57,903 bases of DNA, taken from the NCBI GenBank assembly GCA_019239425.1, contig JAFAZX010000084.1, positions 1 through 57,903 of the forward strand. Direction: 5' to 3'. Below, piece after piece: positions 25,775-34,068 of the stretch. Every line of letters starts with the position of its first letter. Positions within the stretch are counted from its first letter, which is position 1. The notes beneath the pieces were generated by a model. The model searched no databases. It saw only the letters and a list, made by a program, of their open reading frames with translations, and was not told the DNA's origin. This stretch comes from Acidobacteriota bacterium. GTDB lineage: Bacteria > Acidobacteriota > Blastocatellia > Pyrinomonadales > Pyrinomonadaceae. The position numbers and the translations under genes were made by a program.

Positions 25775-26939
25775 GTCATACCTCACCGGGCGGGAACTCG
25801 CGTACGTCGCCGAGACTCTGACCTCCGGCGCGGTCTCGTCCGACGGCCGCCACACGCGCGAGTGCTCACGCCTGCTCGAAAGTCGCTTCGGAATCCCCAA
25901 GGTGCTGATGACGCCCTCGTGCAGCTCCGCGTTAGAGATCGCGGCGTCGCTCTGCGGCCTCGGCCCCGGCGACGAGGTGATACTTCCTTCTTTCACCTTC
26001 GTCTCGACCGCCAACGCCTTCGTGCGCCTCGGCGCGAGGCCCGTCTTCGTGGACATCCGCCGCGACACCCTCAACCTCGACGAGACGAAGATAGAGCGAG
26101 CCGTCACCGCGCGCACCAGGGCCGTCTTCGTGGTGCACTACGCCGGGACGGGCTGCGAGATGGACGCCGTGATGGCCGTCGCGCGGAGGCACAACCTGCT
26201 GGTCGTCGAGGACGCGGCGCAGGGCGTGGACGCCTTCTACAAGGGGCGCGCGCTCGGCTCCGTCGGCCACCTCGGCGCCTACAGCTTCCACCACACGAAG
26301 AACTACTCGTGCGGTGAGGGCGGCGCGCTCTGCGTGAACTCCCCCGCACTTGCGGAGCGCGCCGAGATTATTCGTGACAAGGGCACGAACCGCGGCAAGT
26401 TCCTGCGCGGCGAGGTGGACAAGTACACGTGGGTGGATGTCGGCTCCTCGCACATCCCGAGCGAGGTCGCCTGCGCCCTCCTCCGCGCGCAGCTCGAAGC
26501 CGTGGCGGAGATAACGGTGCGCAGGCGCAGGGTGTGCGAGTTATACGACCAGCACCTCCGGCCGCTCGCCCGGCGCGGGCTCCTCCGACTCCCGCACGCG
26601 CCGGAGGGCTGCCTGACCAACGGCCACATCTACTACGTCACGCTGCCGGACGGGGAGACGCGCGACGCCCTGTTGACACACCTCAACGCGAACGGCGTGG
26701 CCGCCTCTTCCCATTACGTCCCGCTGCACGACTCGCCGATGGGCCGGCGGTTCGGCTACCGGAAGGGCGACCTTCCGGTCACAGAGGAGATGAGCGCGCG
26801 GATTCTGAGGCTGCCCGTCTACCCCGACCTGACCGAGATGGAGCAGGCTTACGTCGTCCGACAGGTGTCAAAGTTCCTCCACGGCGCGAAGGTCGGAGAC
26901 GCGAAGCGTGAGCGGCTGCTCGCGGCCGGCACACGGTAA
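25755..26939 (+). CDS. DegT/DnrJ/EryC1 aminotransferase, WecE-like
   Basis: 394-residue PLP-dependent sugar aminotransferase. The residues SYLTGRELAYVAETL, MTPSCSSALEIAA, LPSFTFVSTANAF, HYAGTGCEMDAV, VVEDAAQGVDAFYKGR and the PLP-lysine motif YSFHHTKNYSCGEGG (Lys182) match dTDP-4-amino-4,6-dideoxygalactose transaminase (WecE/RffA) closely. This enzyme makes the amino sugar precursor of Fuc4NAc from dTDP-4-keto-6-deoxyglucose. GGAGGAGGAGG lies just before the ATG. It is embedded in a four-gene cluster of glycan genes with overlapping ends, which points to a cell-surface polysaccharide or glycolipid containing a 4-amino-6-deoxy sugar. Confidence 0.88.
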   Translation: MKIPSNRSYLTGRELAYVAETLTSGAVSSDGRHTRECSRLLESRFGIPKVLMTPSCSSALEIAASLCGLGPGDEVILPSFTFVSTANAFVRLGARPVFVDIRRDTLNLDETKIERAVTARTRAVFVVHYAGTGCEMDAVMAVARRHNLLVVEDAAQGVDAFYKGRALGSVGHLGAYSFHHTKNYSCGEGGALCVNSPALAERAEIIRDKGTNRGKFLRGEVDKYTWVDVGSSHIPSEVACALLRAQLEAVAEITVRRRRVCELYDQHLRPLARRGLLRLPHAPEGCLTNGHIYYVTLPDGETRDALLTHLNANGVAASSHYVPLHDSPMGRRFGYRKGDLPVTEEMSARILRLPVYPDLTEMEQAYVVRQVSKFLHGAKVGDAKRERLLAAGTR

Positions 26940-26955
26940 GTTCACGTACGACTTT

Positions 26956-28005
26956 ATGCACGACCCGCTAACTCAAGGAGAAGTTGCGCCGCGGCCCGAC
27001 CTGTCAATCGTCGTCCCCGTCTACCGGAGCGAGGATTGCCTGGTCGCGCTCTACGACGCGGTTGACCGGGAACTCAAGGCCGCAGGCATCACCTTCGAGT
27101 TGATCCTCGTCAACGACTGCTCGCCCGACTCGTCCTGGAAGGTCATCGAGTCGCTCTGCCGCATCGACCCCGACGTGGTCGGCGTTGACCTGCGCCGCAA
27201 CTTCGGGCAGGACAACGCCATCCTGACGGGGCTGCGGCTCGCGCGCGGCCGCCACGTCGCCGTGATGGACGACGACCTACAGCACCACCCGAAGTACCTG
27301 CCCGCCATGCTCGGAAAGCTCGAAGAGGGGGCCGACGTTGTCTACGCCCGGTTCGGGGCGAAGCAACAGAAGCTCTGGAAGAACGCGGGGAGCTGGCTGA
27401 ACGGGAAGATCGCCGAGTGGGTGCTGGGCAAGCCGAAGGGCGTCTACCTCTCGCCCTACAAGGTCATCCGCGGGGAGGTCGCCGAGGCCGTCTGTGACTA
27501 CCCCGGCCCGGCCCCTTATATCGACGGCCTCCTCTTCCAGACGACCTCGAGGATCGCGGAAGTCCCCGCCGAGCACTACCCGCGCTTCGAGGGCCGGGGC
27601 AACTTCACGTTCCTGCGCTCGGTCGGCGTCTCCGCGCGGCTCGCCTTCTCCTTCTCGGCGAGGCCGCTGCGCTTGGTCAGTTGGTGCGGGCTCGTCCTCG
27701 CGGCGCTGGCGGTGCTGCTGACCGTGTTCGTGGTCGCGTACCGCCTCCTCGTCCCGGAGAACTTCCCGCCCGAGGCGGTCGGCTGGGCCTCGCTGATGGT
27801 GGCGATTCTTCTCACCTGCGGGTTGCAGATGATCTTCTTCGGGGTGCTCGGCGAGTACGCGGGCCGCACCTACCTGCTCGTGAGCAGGAAGCCCCAGGCG
27901 GCGATCAGGGAAGTAATTCGCGCTGACGGCCGTGGGAATGCCGACGCGCGCCGTGCCGGAGAGTCTGTGGAAGGGGTGGGCGTTGGCCGCCGGTCTCATC
28001 TATAG
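26956..28005 (+). CDS. GT2 glycosyltransferase with C-terminal membrane pair (GtrB/ArnC class)
   Basis: 349 residues from ATG 26956 (a GTG at 26908 would overlap the previous gene). The GT-A domain has LSIVVPVYRSEDCL, ILVNDCSPDSSW, LRRNFGQDNAILTGLR and the catalytic acidic motif VMDDDLQHHPKYLP. Two membrane helices follow (LVSWCGLVLAALAVLLTVFV; WASLMVAILLTCGLQMIFFG), as in polyprenyl-phosphate glycosyltransferases that make lipid-linked hexose or aminosugar donors. This fits with the GT-C-like gene two positions upstream, which would use such a donor. The tail after residue 320 overlaps the methyltransferase reading frame by 74 nt. Confidence 0.88.
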   Translation: MHDPLTQGEVAPRPDLSIVVPVYRSEDCLVALYDAVDRELKAAGITFELILVNDCSPDSSWKVIESLCRIDPDVVGVDLRRNFGQDNAILTGLRLARGRHVAVMDDDLQHHPKYLPAMLGKLEEGADVVYARFGAKQQKLWKNAGSWLNGKIAEWVLGKPKGVYLSPYKVIRGEVAEAVCDYPGPAPYIDGLLFQTTSRIAEVPAEHYPRFEGRGNFTFLRSVGVSARLAFSFSARPLRLVSWCGLVLAALAVLLTVFVVAYRLLVPENFPPEAVGWASLMVAILLTCGLQMIFFGVLGEYAGRTYLLVSRKPQAAIREVIRADGRGNADARRAGESVEGVGVGRRSHL

Positions 28006-28597
28006 GAGTTCCGCCCTCTACGAGCTGGCGATGCTCGGGCTCTACGGGCGTCACTATCCTTCGCGCTACCGCGCGGTGGCCGGACTGATCCCGCCCCGTT
28101 CGAGCGTCCTCGACCTCTGCTGCGGCCCGGCCGTCCTGTACAGGCGCTACCTCCGGCAGAAGTCGGTCGAGTACACCGGCCTCGACATCAGCGAGAAGTT
28201 TGTCAGAGACCTGACTCGCCGGGGTGTGCACGCGGAAGTGTGGGACCTGCGTCAGAGCGACCCCCTGCCGCCGGCGGACTGCGTTGTCATGCAGGCGAGC
28301 CTCTATCACTTCCTGCCCGACCCCCTGCCGGTGCTGGGCCGCATGCTGGCGGCGGCCCGAAAGCAGGTCATCGTCGCCGAGCCCGTTCGCAACCTCTCCT
28401 CTTCAAAACTTCCGCTGCTCGGCCCGCTCGCACGGCGTCTGACCGACCCCGGCGTCGGCAGTCAACCGTACCGCTTCACGGAGGGCGGGTTAAATGACTT
28501 GATGCTGAGTCTTGGTACGCGCCCGCCCCGTACGCGGCTGATCAGCGGCGGGCGCGAGAAGTTATACGTGATCGAGAAATCTCAAGCCGGGGCCTAG
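27932..28597 (+). CDS. Class I SAM-dependent methyltransferase
   Basis: 221 residues from GTG 27932 (ATG 27938 is equally possible). The Rossmann SAM-binding motif is VLDLCCGPAVLYRRYL, followed by the acidic end of strand 2 in YTGLDISEKFV and the fourth strand motif DCVVMQASLYHFLPDP. The overlap of 74 nt with the glycosyltransferase supports co-translation. It may methylate a glycan, a lipid intermediate or a small molecule of the cluster. The stop TAG at 28595-28597 forms the palindrome CTAG with the stop of the convergent transporter gene. Confidence 0.75.
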   Translation: MGMPTRAVPESLWKGWALAAGLIYRSSALYELAMLGLYGRHYPSRYRAVAGLIPPRSSVLDLCCGPAVLYRRYLRQKSVEYTGLDISEKFVRDLTRRGVHAEVWDLRQSDPLPPADCVVMQASLYHFLPDPLPVLGRMLAAARKQVIVAEPVRNLSSSKLPLLGPLARRLTDPGVGSQPYRFTEGGLNDLMLSLGTRPPRTRLISGGREKLYVIEKSQAGA

Positions 28598-30846
28598 AGC
28601 AGCAGGCCGTCCACAAAGCCGATCTCGTAGACCATGAAGAGGCCGAAGCAGAGGCTGAAGAGCCCGGCCAGGCCGCGCAGCGCCAGGTTGGCTCGCGCGA
28701 AGCGCAGCCCTGTGAAGTGGAACGGCAACCCGACGAGCAGGCTCATCGCCATCATGCCGCCGACCGAGCCGACGCCGAAGACGAGGATGTAGGCGAGGCC
28801 CGCCAGAGGCGACTTGATGGTGGAGAGCACGAGCAGCATCAGGGCGGCGCTGCCCGCCAGTCCGTGAATCATCCCGACGACGAGCGGCCGCGCGCCCATG
28901 CGGAACCCGTGGTGCGTGTGCGGCCCGGACTCCGGCGCACCCTCGTGCAGGTGCGGGTGGGCGTGTGAGCGCGGGCCGTGGCTGTGAGCGTGCCAGTGGA
29001 GCGTCCCGCGCCGCAGCCTCCTCACCGCGTTCGCGCCGAGCGCCACGAGCATCAGCGCCACGCAGAACTCCAACGCCATCTCCGTCCGCTTCCCGATCTC
29101 GACACGGAGCAGGATGACGAGCACGCCCGCCGCCAAAAGCGAGACCGTGTGCCCGACGCCCCATAAGCCCCCGACGAGCGACGAGCTGAGAACGCTCTTG
29201 CGCTCGCTCACGATGGCGCAGACAGCCGCGAGGTGGTCTGCTTCGAGCGCGTGCTTGAGGCCGAAGACCAGCCCGAGCGCGAGCACCGACGCGGTCGAGG
29301 CCGCCCCCGCCGCGCCGCCGTCTCCGACCCGCGCGAAGTCGAACCCGGACTGCTTCAAAGCCTCGTAACAGATGGCCGCGCCGACGCAGGTGATGACGAG
29401 CGCGCTCAGCGCCGGCAGCACACGCACAAGTCTCCCCGACGCCGCGACGCGCCCCTTCATCAAACGCCCCGCGAAGACGAAGGCCAGCCCCACCGCCGTC
29501 AGGGTCGCGGCGAGTCCGAGGCTGAAGGCGAAGACGAGCAGCAGCCCGTAAGCGACCCTGTGGAGGGCTATCGCCGAGAGCAGCACGACGAGCGCCGAAG
29601 GGCACGGCAGCAGGCCGCCGGAGATGCCGAGCGCGAGGAGGCTCCGCCACGTCACGCGTCCGCCGTCCGCGCCCGGCGGCAGGTGCGTGTGCGCGCGCCC
29701 GCCGTGAGTGTGCAAATGCCCGTCGCCGTGGTCATGTGCGTGACCGTCAACGTCGTATCCGTGATGATGTTCGTGGGCGTGGCTGCCGCCGAACGCCGCG
29801 CCGAGGCGGCGTGCGAAGAGGCTCAGGCCGATGGCGACGACGATGGCGCCCGAGACGAAACTGAGGACTGGGAAGAGTCTTTCGGGGAGGACGTACTGCG
29901 AGGCGAAGAGCGTCACGAGCCCCAGCGCGAAGACGCCCGCCGTGTGCGTCACCGTCACGGTCAGACCGAGGAAGGCCGCGTGCCGCGCCGTGCCGCGCGT
30001 GCCGACGAGGTACGCGCCCACGACCGTCTTCCCGTGCCCCGGCGACATCGCGTGCATGGCCCCGAGTGCGGCGGCGACGAGCAGCCCGAGGAGCGCCGCC
30101 CACGGCGTTATCTCCTGCGCCTTAATCAACTCGGCCAAGAGGTCACGCTCGCGCGCCGCCGGCCTCCCTTCGCGGTCGAGCAGCACGCGCGCGCCCGCGG
30201 GCGCGGCCCCTTCCGTAAACGAAAGCTCCGCCGCGCGCTCGTCGAGCGGCGCCGCCAGAACGTCCGCCGGGTACGCCCTGATCTCATCCGTGACCGCGCT
30301 CCCGTAGGCCGTGCTGTCGAAGACCGACGTGCCCGGCGCGGGGCGCACGACGATCTCGCGCCAGCCGACGCGGCCGGTGTGGTTGCCGTCCTCGAAGCGC
30401 AGCCGGCGCGCGGCCGGGGCGCTGCCGCGCGCCGGCTCGCCCTCGAAGTCGCACTCGATGCGCAGCGTCTTCAGGCCGCCCGCCCCCTGCGGGAGTGAGA
30501 CGTTCTTGCCGACGACGCGCAGCGGCACGTGCACTCCGTCTACGGTCAGCAACAGCCCCTCGGCCAGTTGCGGCGCGACGCGCGCGAGGTAGGCTTGCAA
30601 CTCTTCGTCCGAGGTCGCGCCGTCGCCGTTCGCATCCGCGAGTTGCAGCTCCTGAAAGGCGGAGACCTCGGCCATGTCCACGACGTAGCGGACGGCGACC
30701 CGCCCGGAGCCGACTTCGAGCCGCGAGAAGTGGTTGACGGTGAAGTTGCCGAGCGGGTGCGCCTGCGCAACGGCCGCGAAGGCGAGCGTCAGGAGAGCGG
30801 CCGACAGCAGCACCCGCCCTGTGAGTTTATTGACTCGCATCCTCAT
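28594..30846 (-). CDS. Fused double NicO-type nickel/cobalt transporter with N-terminal periplasmic domain
   Basis: 750 residues. A signal peptide (to about residue 29, ending AAVAQAH) leads to a beta-rich extracytoplasmic domain holding an EF-hand-like loop, DANGDGATSDEE (71-82). The first NicO-like membrane unit has GAMHAMSPGHGKTVVGAYL; a His-rich loop follows (SHAHEHHHGYDVDGHAHDHG). The second unit has GLKHALEADHLAAV, the HX4DH-type motif of nickel/cobalt permeases, and another His-rich loop (HWHAHSHGPRSHAHPHLH). Together this looks like two metal-transport units in one chain, unlike single-unit RcnA or NiCoT proteins. It is translationally coupled (ATGA) to the TPR gene upstream, which in turn follows a DUF4331 gene. 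Nickel or cobalt is inferred, not shown. Confidence 0.8.
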   Translation of the reverse strand: MRMRVNKLTGRVLLSAALLTLAFAAVAQAHPLGNFTVNHFSRLEVGSGRVAVRYVVDMAEVSAFQELQLADANGDGATSDEELQAYLARVAPQLAEGLLLTVDGVHVPLRVVGKNVSLPQGAGGLKTLRIECDFEGEPARGSAPAARRLRFEDGNHTGRVGWREIVVRPAPGTSVFDSTAYGSAVTDEIRAYPADVLAAPLDERAAELSFTEGAAPAGARVLLDREGRPAARERDLLAELIKAQEITPWAALLGLLVAAALGAMHAMSPGHGKTVVGAYLVGTRGTARHAAFLGLTVTVTHTAGVFALGLVTLFASQYVLPERLFPVLSFVSGAIVVAIGLSLFARRLGAAFGGSHAHEHHHGYDVDGHAHDHGDGHLHTHGGRAHTHLPPGADGGRVTWRSLLALGISGGLLPCPSALVVLLSAIALHRVAYGLLLVFAFSLGLAATLTAVGLAFVFAGRLMKGRVAASGRLVRVLPALSALVITCVGAAICYEALKQSGFDFARVGDGGAAGAASTASVLALGLVFGLKHALEADHLAAVCAIVSERKSVLSSSLVGGLWGVGHTVSLLAAGVLVILLRVEIGKRTEMALEFCVALMLVALGANAVRRLRRGTLHWHAHSHGPRSHAHPHLHEGAPESGPHTHHGFRMGARPLVVGMIHGLAGSAALMLLVLSTIKSPLAGLAYILVFGVGSVGGMMAMSLLVGLPFHFTGLRFARANLALRGLAGLFSLCFGLFMVYEIGFVDGLLL

Positions 30847-32183
30847 ACACCTGAGCCCTTGATAGCCCGCGACGCCAAAGACTGTCGCGCGGCTTCGGAC
30901 TGGAGGGCGTCGAAGCCGGGGTTGATTTCGAGCGCGCGTCTCAAATAGTCGCCGCCCTTCCGCGCGTCGCCGAGCGCCGTGTAGATCATGCCGGCGTGAT
31001 AGAGCATCCGTGCGTCGCGCGTGCCCAGCCGCAGCGCGCGCTCAATCGAGTCGCGCGCCTCCGCGAGTTGCCCCTTCTTGTAGAGGCACCACGCCAGCGC
31101 GTCCTCGGTGAAGATGTCTGCGCGCGACTCGCGCTCGCGGCGCGCGACCGCCAGCGCCTCGTCGAGCTTGATGTCGTGGTCGGCCCAGAAGAGCGCGAGC
31201 TGACGCGAGTATGTGCCGGGGGCGGCCCCGGCCGTGCGCTCGATGAACTCGACCAGCTCGTACTGCCGGCGCGCGTCCTCCGCGCGGCCGAGCTTCGCGT
31301 AAACGTCGCCCAGTGCGGCCGCGGTGTCGGGCAGAGGGACTCGGCCCTGCGCGCGCTCGAAGAGCGAGGCCGCAGCCGTGTAGTCGCCCGCCGCGAGTCG
31401 CGCGCGCGCCTGCGCCGCCAGCGCGACGTGGTAGTCGGGGAAGACTGCGAGCGCGCGTTCGTACTCGCGCTCGGCCTCCTCGCGTCGCCCCGCGTTCAGC
31501 AACTCGTCGCCGAGGTGCGCGCGATACCAGGCGACCGACTCCGGGTCGCGCGGGTCTGCTGCCTTGACGGCGACGAGCATCGCCTCGACCGCCCCCTCTC
31601 GGTCGCCGTGGAGCGAACGCAGATAGGAGACGCGTGCGTAAGAGGCCGCGTCGGGACGCAGGTCAACCATCCTCTGCGCGGCCTCGACCGCACACTCGTA
31701 GTCGCCCAACTCGACGCAGGCGTCGGTGATCGCCCCGTACACGTCGTGGTCTTCGGGGCGCTGTGCCTGCGCGCGGCGGGCGGCGGCGAGTGCTTCCGCG
31801 AAGCGGTGGTAGGTGAGCAGGAGCTTGGCGTGCAGCTTCAACGCGTCGTAGTCGTCCGGCGCGACGCGCGCGGACTCGTCGAGTGCGGCCTCGGCTTTTG
31901 CGTTGAAACCGAAGTCGCCGGTCTCGCGTGCCTTCTGCATGTAGGCCGCGGCCAGCAGGTTGTAGCCGTCGGGGTTTTGCGGTCTCTGTTTGAGCTGCCC
32001 CTCGGCCGCGCGTATGCGCAGGTCTGCCGCCGTCGCCGCCCGTGCGTCGACGTGCGTCTCCTCGAATTCACCGGGAGCTTGCCCGTCGCTCGTGGCGCGT
32101 GTGATTGAGCGCACACCGAGATAAGCGGCGGCGAAGAACGCGGCGCCCAAGAGAAAGGCCAATGCTGTCCGTGTAGTCTTCAT
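30843..32183 (-). CDS. TPR-repeat protein with N-terminal membrane anchor
   Basis: 446 residues. The first 25 residues (MKTTRTALAFLLGAAFFAAA) form one anchor or uncleaved signal. The rest is about eight to ten TPR units, for example DGYNLLAAAYMQKARETGDF, AAALGDVYAKLGRAEDARRQ and MLYHAGMIYTALGDARKGGD. Such a repeat array is a protein-binding scaffold. It lies between a DUF4331 gene and the double NicO transporter and overlaps the latter by 4 nt, so it is likely to serve in the same envelope function. Confidence 0.85.
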   Translation of the reverse strand: MKTTRTALAFLLGAAFFAAAYLGVRSITRATSDGQAPGEFEETHVDARAATAADLRIRAAEGQLKQRPQNPDGYNLLAAAYMQKARETGDFGFNAKAEAALDESARVAPDDYDALKLHAKLLLTYHRFAEALAAARRAQAQRPEDHDVYGAITDACVELGDYECAVEAAQRMVDLRPDAASYARVSYLRSLHGDREGAVEAMLVAVKAADPRDPESVAWYRAHLGDELLNAGRREEAEREYERALAVFPDYHVALAAQARARLAAGDYTAAASLFERAQGRVPLPDTAAALGDVYAKLGRAEDARRQYELVEFIERTAGAAPGTYSRQLALFWADHDIKLDEALAVARRERESRADIFTEDALAWCLYKKGQLAEARDSIERALRLGTRDARMLYHAGMIYTALGDARKGGDYLRRALEINPGFDALQSEAARQSLASRAIKGSGV

Positions 32184-32217
32184 CGCTTCATCCGTTGCGA
32201 ACCGGGAGGCTCATGTC

Positions 32218-32252
32218 GGTGGCCGGGCGGGTCACGCCCCCGCCCGGCCACC
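32218..32252. terminator. Intercistronic GC-rich hairpin between the DUF4331 and TPR genes
   Basis: The 14-bp stem GGTGGCCGGGCGGG is exact against 32239-32252, with a 7-nt loop. On the minus strand it lies after the DUF4331 stop and before the TPR start. There is no T-tract, so it may act as an attenuator or 3'-end stabiliser rather than a full terminator. Confidence 0.6.
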
Positions 32253-32281
32253 GCGCCGCGCGTCGTCCGCCGCGGGATAGC

Positions 32282-33763
32282 TTACGGGTTCGGTGCGTGG
32301 TGCTCGTGCGGCTTCGCCCCCTTGTGATTGCCCGAGTGGGGCGTGCCCAGGTATGGGAAGGCCGAAAGGTACGGCACGTCGTTGTGATCCACGCCGTCGC
32401 CGAGCGCGTTGTTGGGGCTGACGTTCGTGTCGGGCGTGAACGGCGTCCCGCCTGCGACGGCGCGCAGCGCGATGTCGGTCACGTCGTCGCCCGGCCGCCT
32501 CCCGTTCGGGAAGCCCGCCACGTCGCCGCCGAGGAGCCCGAGCTTGTTCGGGCTCGCCGCGGGCGCGATGGCGACGTTGAGGCGTAGCATCTCGTGCGGC
32601 TTGCCGTCCGAGAGGAAGGTCGTGTAGTTCGGCCCCGTGACGCTGTTGACGGGGATGCCGGTGGCGAAGATCGAGACGAGGTCGTTGCGCGGCGCGGCCG
32701 GGACGCCGATGCCGAAGACGGCCTTGAGCAGTTGCGCCAACTGCGGGTCGACGACGTACTGCGCGAACTGCGCGTCGCCCGCGGGCGTCGAGGAGTTGAA
32801 CGTGTCCTTGAGCCCGAGCGGGATGACGACCTCGTTGACGAGCGGGCTGCCGAGGCGCGAGACCTGCCGGTAAGGCCCCGTCGAGAAGCTCTTGCCGTTG
32901 GGCCTGAGCACGGTCGTCGTCCGACGGCTCGCCGTGGCCCACACGCCGACGACCGCGTCCGAGGCGGTCGGCCCCGACGGCACGGCACCCGACCGCGTCA
33001 GCTCCTGTACGGGGACTTCGATGGCGATGCTGTTGACGTTGAAGCCCGCGGTCGAATCGAAGCCGCCCGTCGCCGCGACCGACGAGAGGTTGAGCGTGTC
33101 GAAGACGCCGCCCACGTCGATGTAGAAGCCCTCGTCGCGCTGGCCCGCGAAGACGCGCCCGCCGTTGGGGAGACTCGTGACGGCCGCCTGCGCGAGCGCC
33201 TCGTAGTTGGGCGTCGAGCGGTCGCCGATGTTGTTCGGCGGCGTGAGCACGCCCGAGGCGATGACGGTCGTGGTGCGCGCGACGCGGTTGACGCGCGTCA
33301 CCGTGTAGGTCTGCGGCTCGTTGTAGTCGGGGTCGTCGAGCGACGTAATCAGAGGCTCGATGCCGCCCTGCCCCGCGAGCGCCTGGTTGGGCGAAGCCAT
33401 GCCGAGGACGATGTTGGGGTTCTTGAACTGCGTCGTGAAGCGGAACTGGTAGGTCACGTCCTCGACGCCGTCGCCCGTGTTGTCCACCTTGATCTCGTAG
33501 AGGACGTTGTCGTCGAACTTGTAGAAGTGTGGGCCGCCCGAGGGCTCCTCGAAGGGGATGTAGTTGGCTATGAGCGTGACGAAGCCCGAGCGGCCGGACT
33601 CGGTGCTGCGGAAGGCGTAAACGTCCGTGTTGTCGGCGAGCGGGTCGGCGGCGATGAGCGGCGCCTCGCGGTGGCTCGAAGCCTGCGAGGGGCCAGCGCC
33701 CGAGCCGACGAGCAGCGCCGAGGCCAGGAAGCCGAGCGCGGCCGCGGTCAAAAGTTTCCTCAT
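32282..33763 (-). CDS. DUF4331 domain secreted protein
   Basis: 493 residues from ATG 33763, preceded by GGGAGAAGAAGAG. The signal peptide MRKLLTAAALGFLASALLVG leads to the characteristic DUF4331 opening SSHREAPLIAADPLADNTDV and then YAFRS. Later family segments are FKNPNIVLGMASPNQALAG, FDTLNLSSVAATGGFDS and GRRPGDDVTDIALRAVAGG. The function is not known for the family. It is probably extracytoplasmic and beta-rich. It heads a three-gene operon with a TPR scaffold and a metal transporter. Confidence 0.88.
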   Translation of the reverse strand: MRKLLTAAALGFLASALLVGSGAGPSQASSHREAPLIAADPLADNTDVYAFRSTESGRSGFVTLIANYIPFEEPSGGPHFYKFDDNVLYEIKVDNTGDGVEDVTYQFRFTTQFKNPNIVLGMASPNQALAGQGGIEPLITSLDDPDYNEPQTYTVTRVNRVARTTTVIASGVLTPPNNIGDRSTPNYEALAQAAVTSLPNGGRVFAGQRDEGFYIDVGGVFDTLNLSSVAATGGFDSTAGFNVNSIAIEVPVQELTRSGAVPSGPTASDAVVGVWATASRRTTTVLRPNGKSFSTGPYRQVSRLGSPLVNEVVIPLGLKDTFNSSTPAGDAQFAQYVVDPQLAQLLKAVFGIGVPAAPRNDLVSIFATGIPVNSVTGPNYTTFLSDGKPHEMLRLNVAIAPAASPNKLGLLGGDVAGFPNGRRPGDDVTDIALRAVAGGTPFTPDTNVSPNNALGDGVDHNDVPYLSAFPYLGTPHSGNHKGAKPHEHHAPNP

Positions 33764-34068
33764 CTCTTCTTCTCCCTTGTGGTATCCCGGCGGGGCCGGG
33801 CCAATCTTTGCGGCCCGCGGCGGGCGTGTGCGCGCGCCGCGGGCGTGACGAGTGAAGACGCGGCGCTCACATTCTGCGGACTCGCTCATGCGGAAATAAA
33901 TTTCCGGGGCGACAATCCGCGGGCTCCTCCGCGTCCGTAACTTCGGCACTTCCAGATCAACTCGGCTTTTGGCTTCTCAATTTACGGTCGTCTTCGCGGG
34001 GCGGATTTAGTCCCGAGGGGATTTTTTTCAAACGGGAGGAGCGTCCGAAAAGGAACACCGGGGGAGCC
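33764..34068. other. Divergent intergenic region without recognisable genes
   Basis: About 305 nt between the DUF4331 gene (minus) and the PD40 protein gene (plus). It holds small GC-rich inverted repeats near 33810-33845 and a run of T at 34021-34028. No reliable -10/-35 pair, operator or RNA gene was recognised. Confidence 0.4.
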
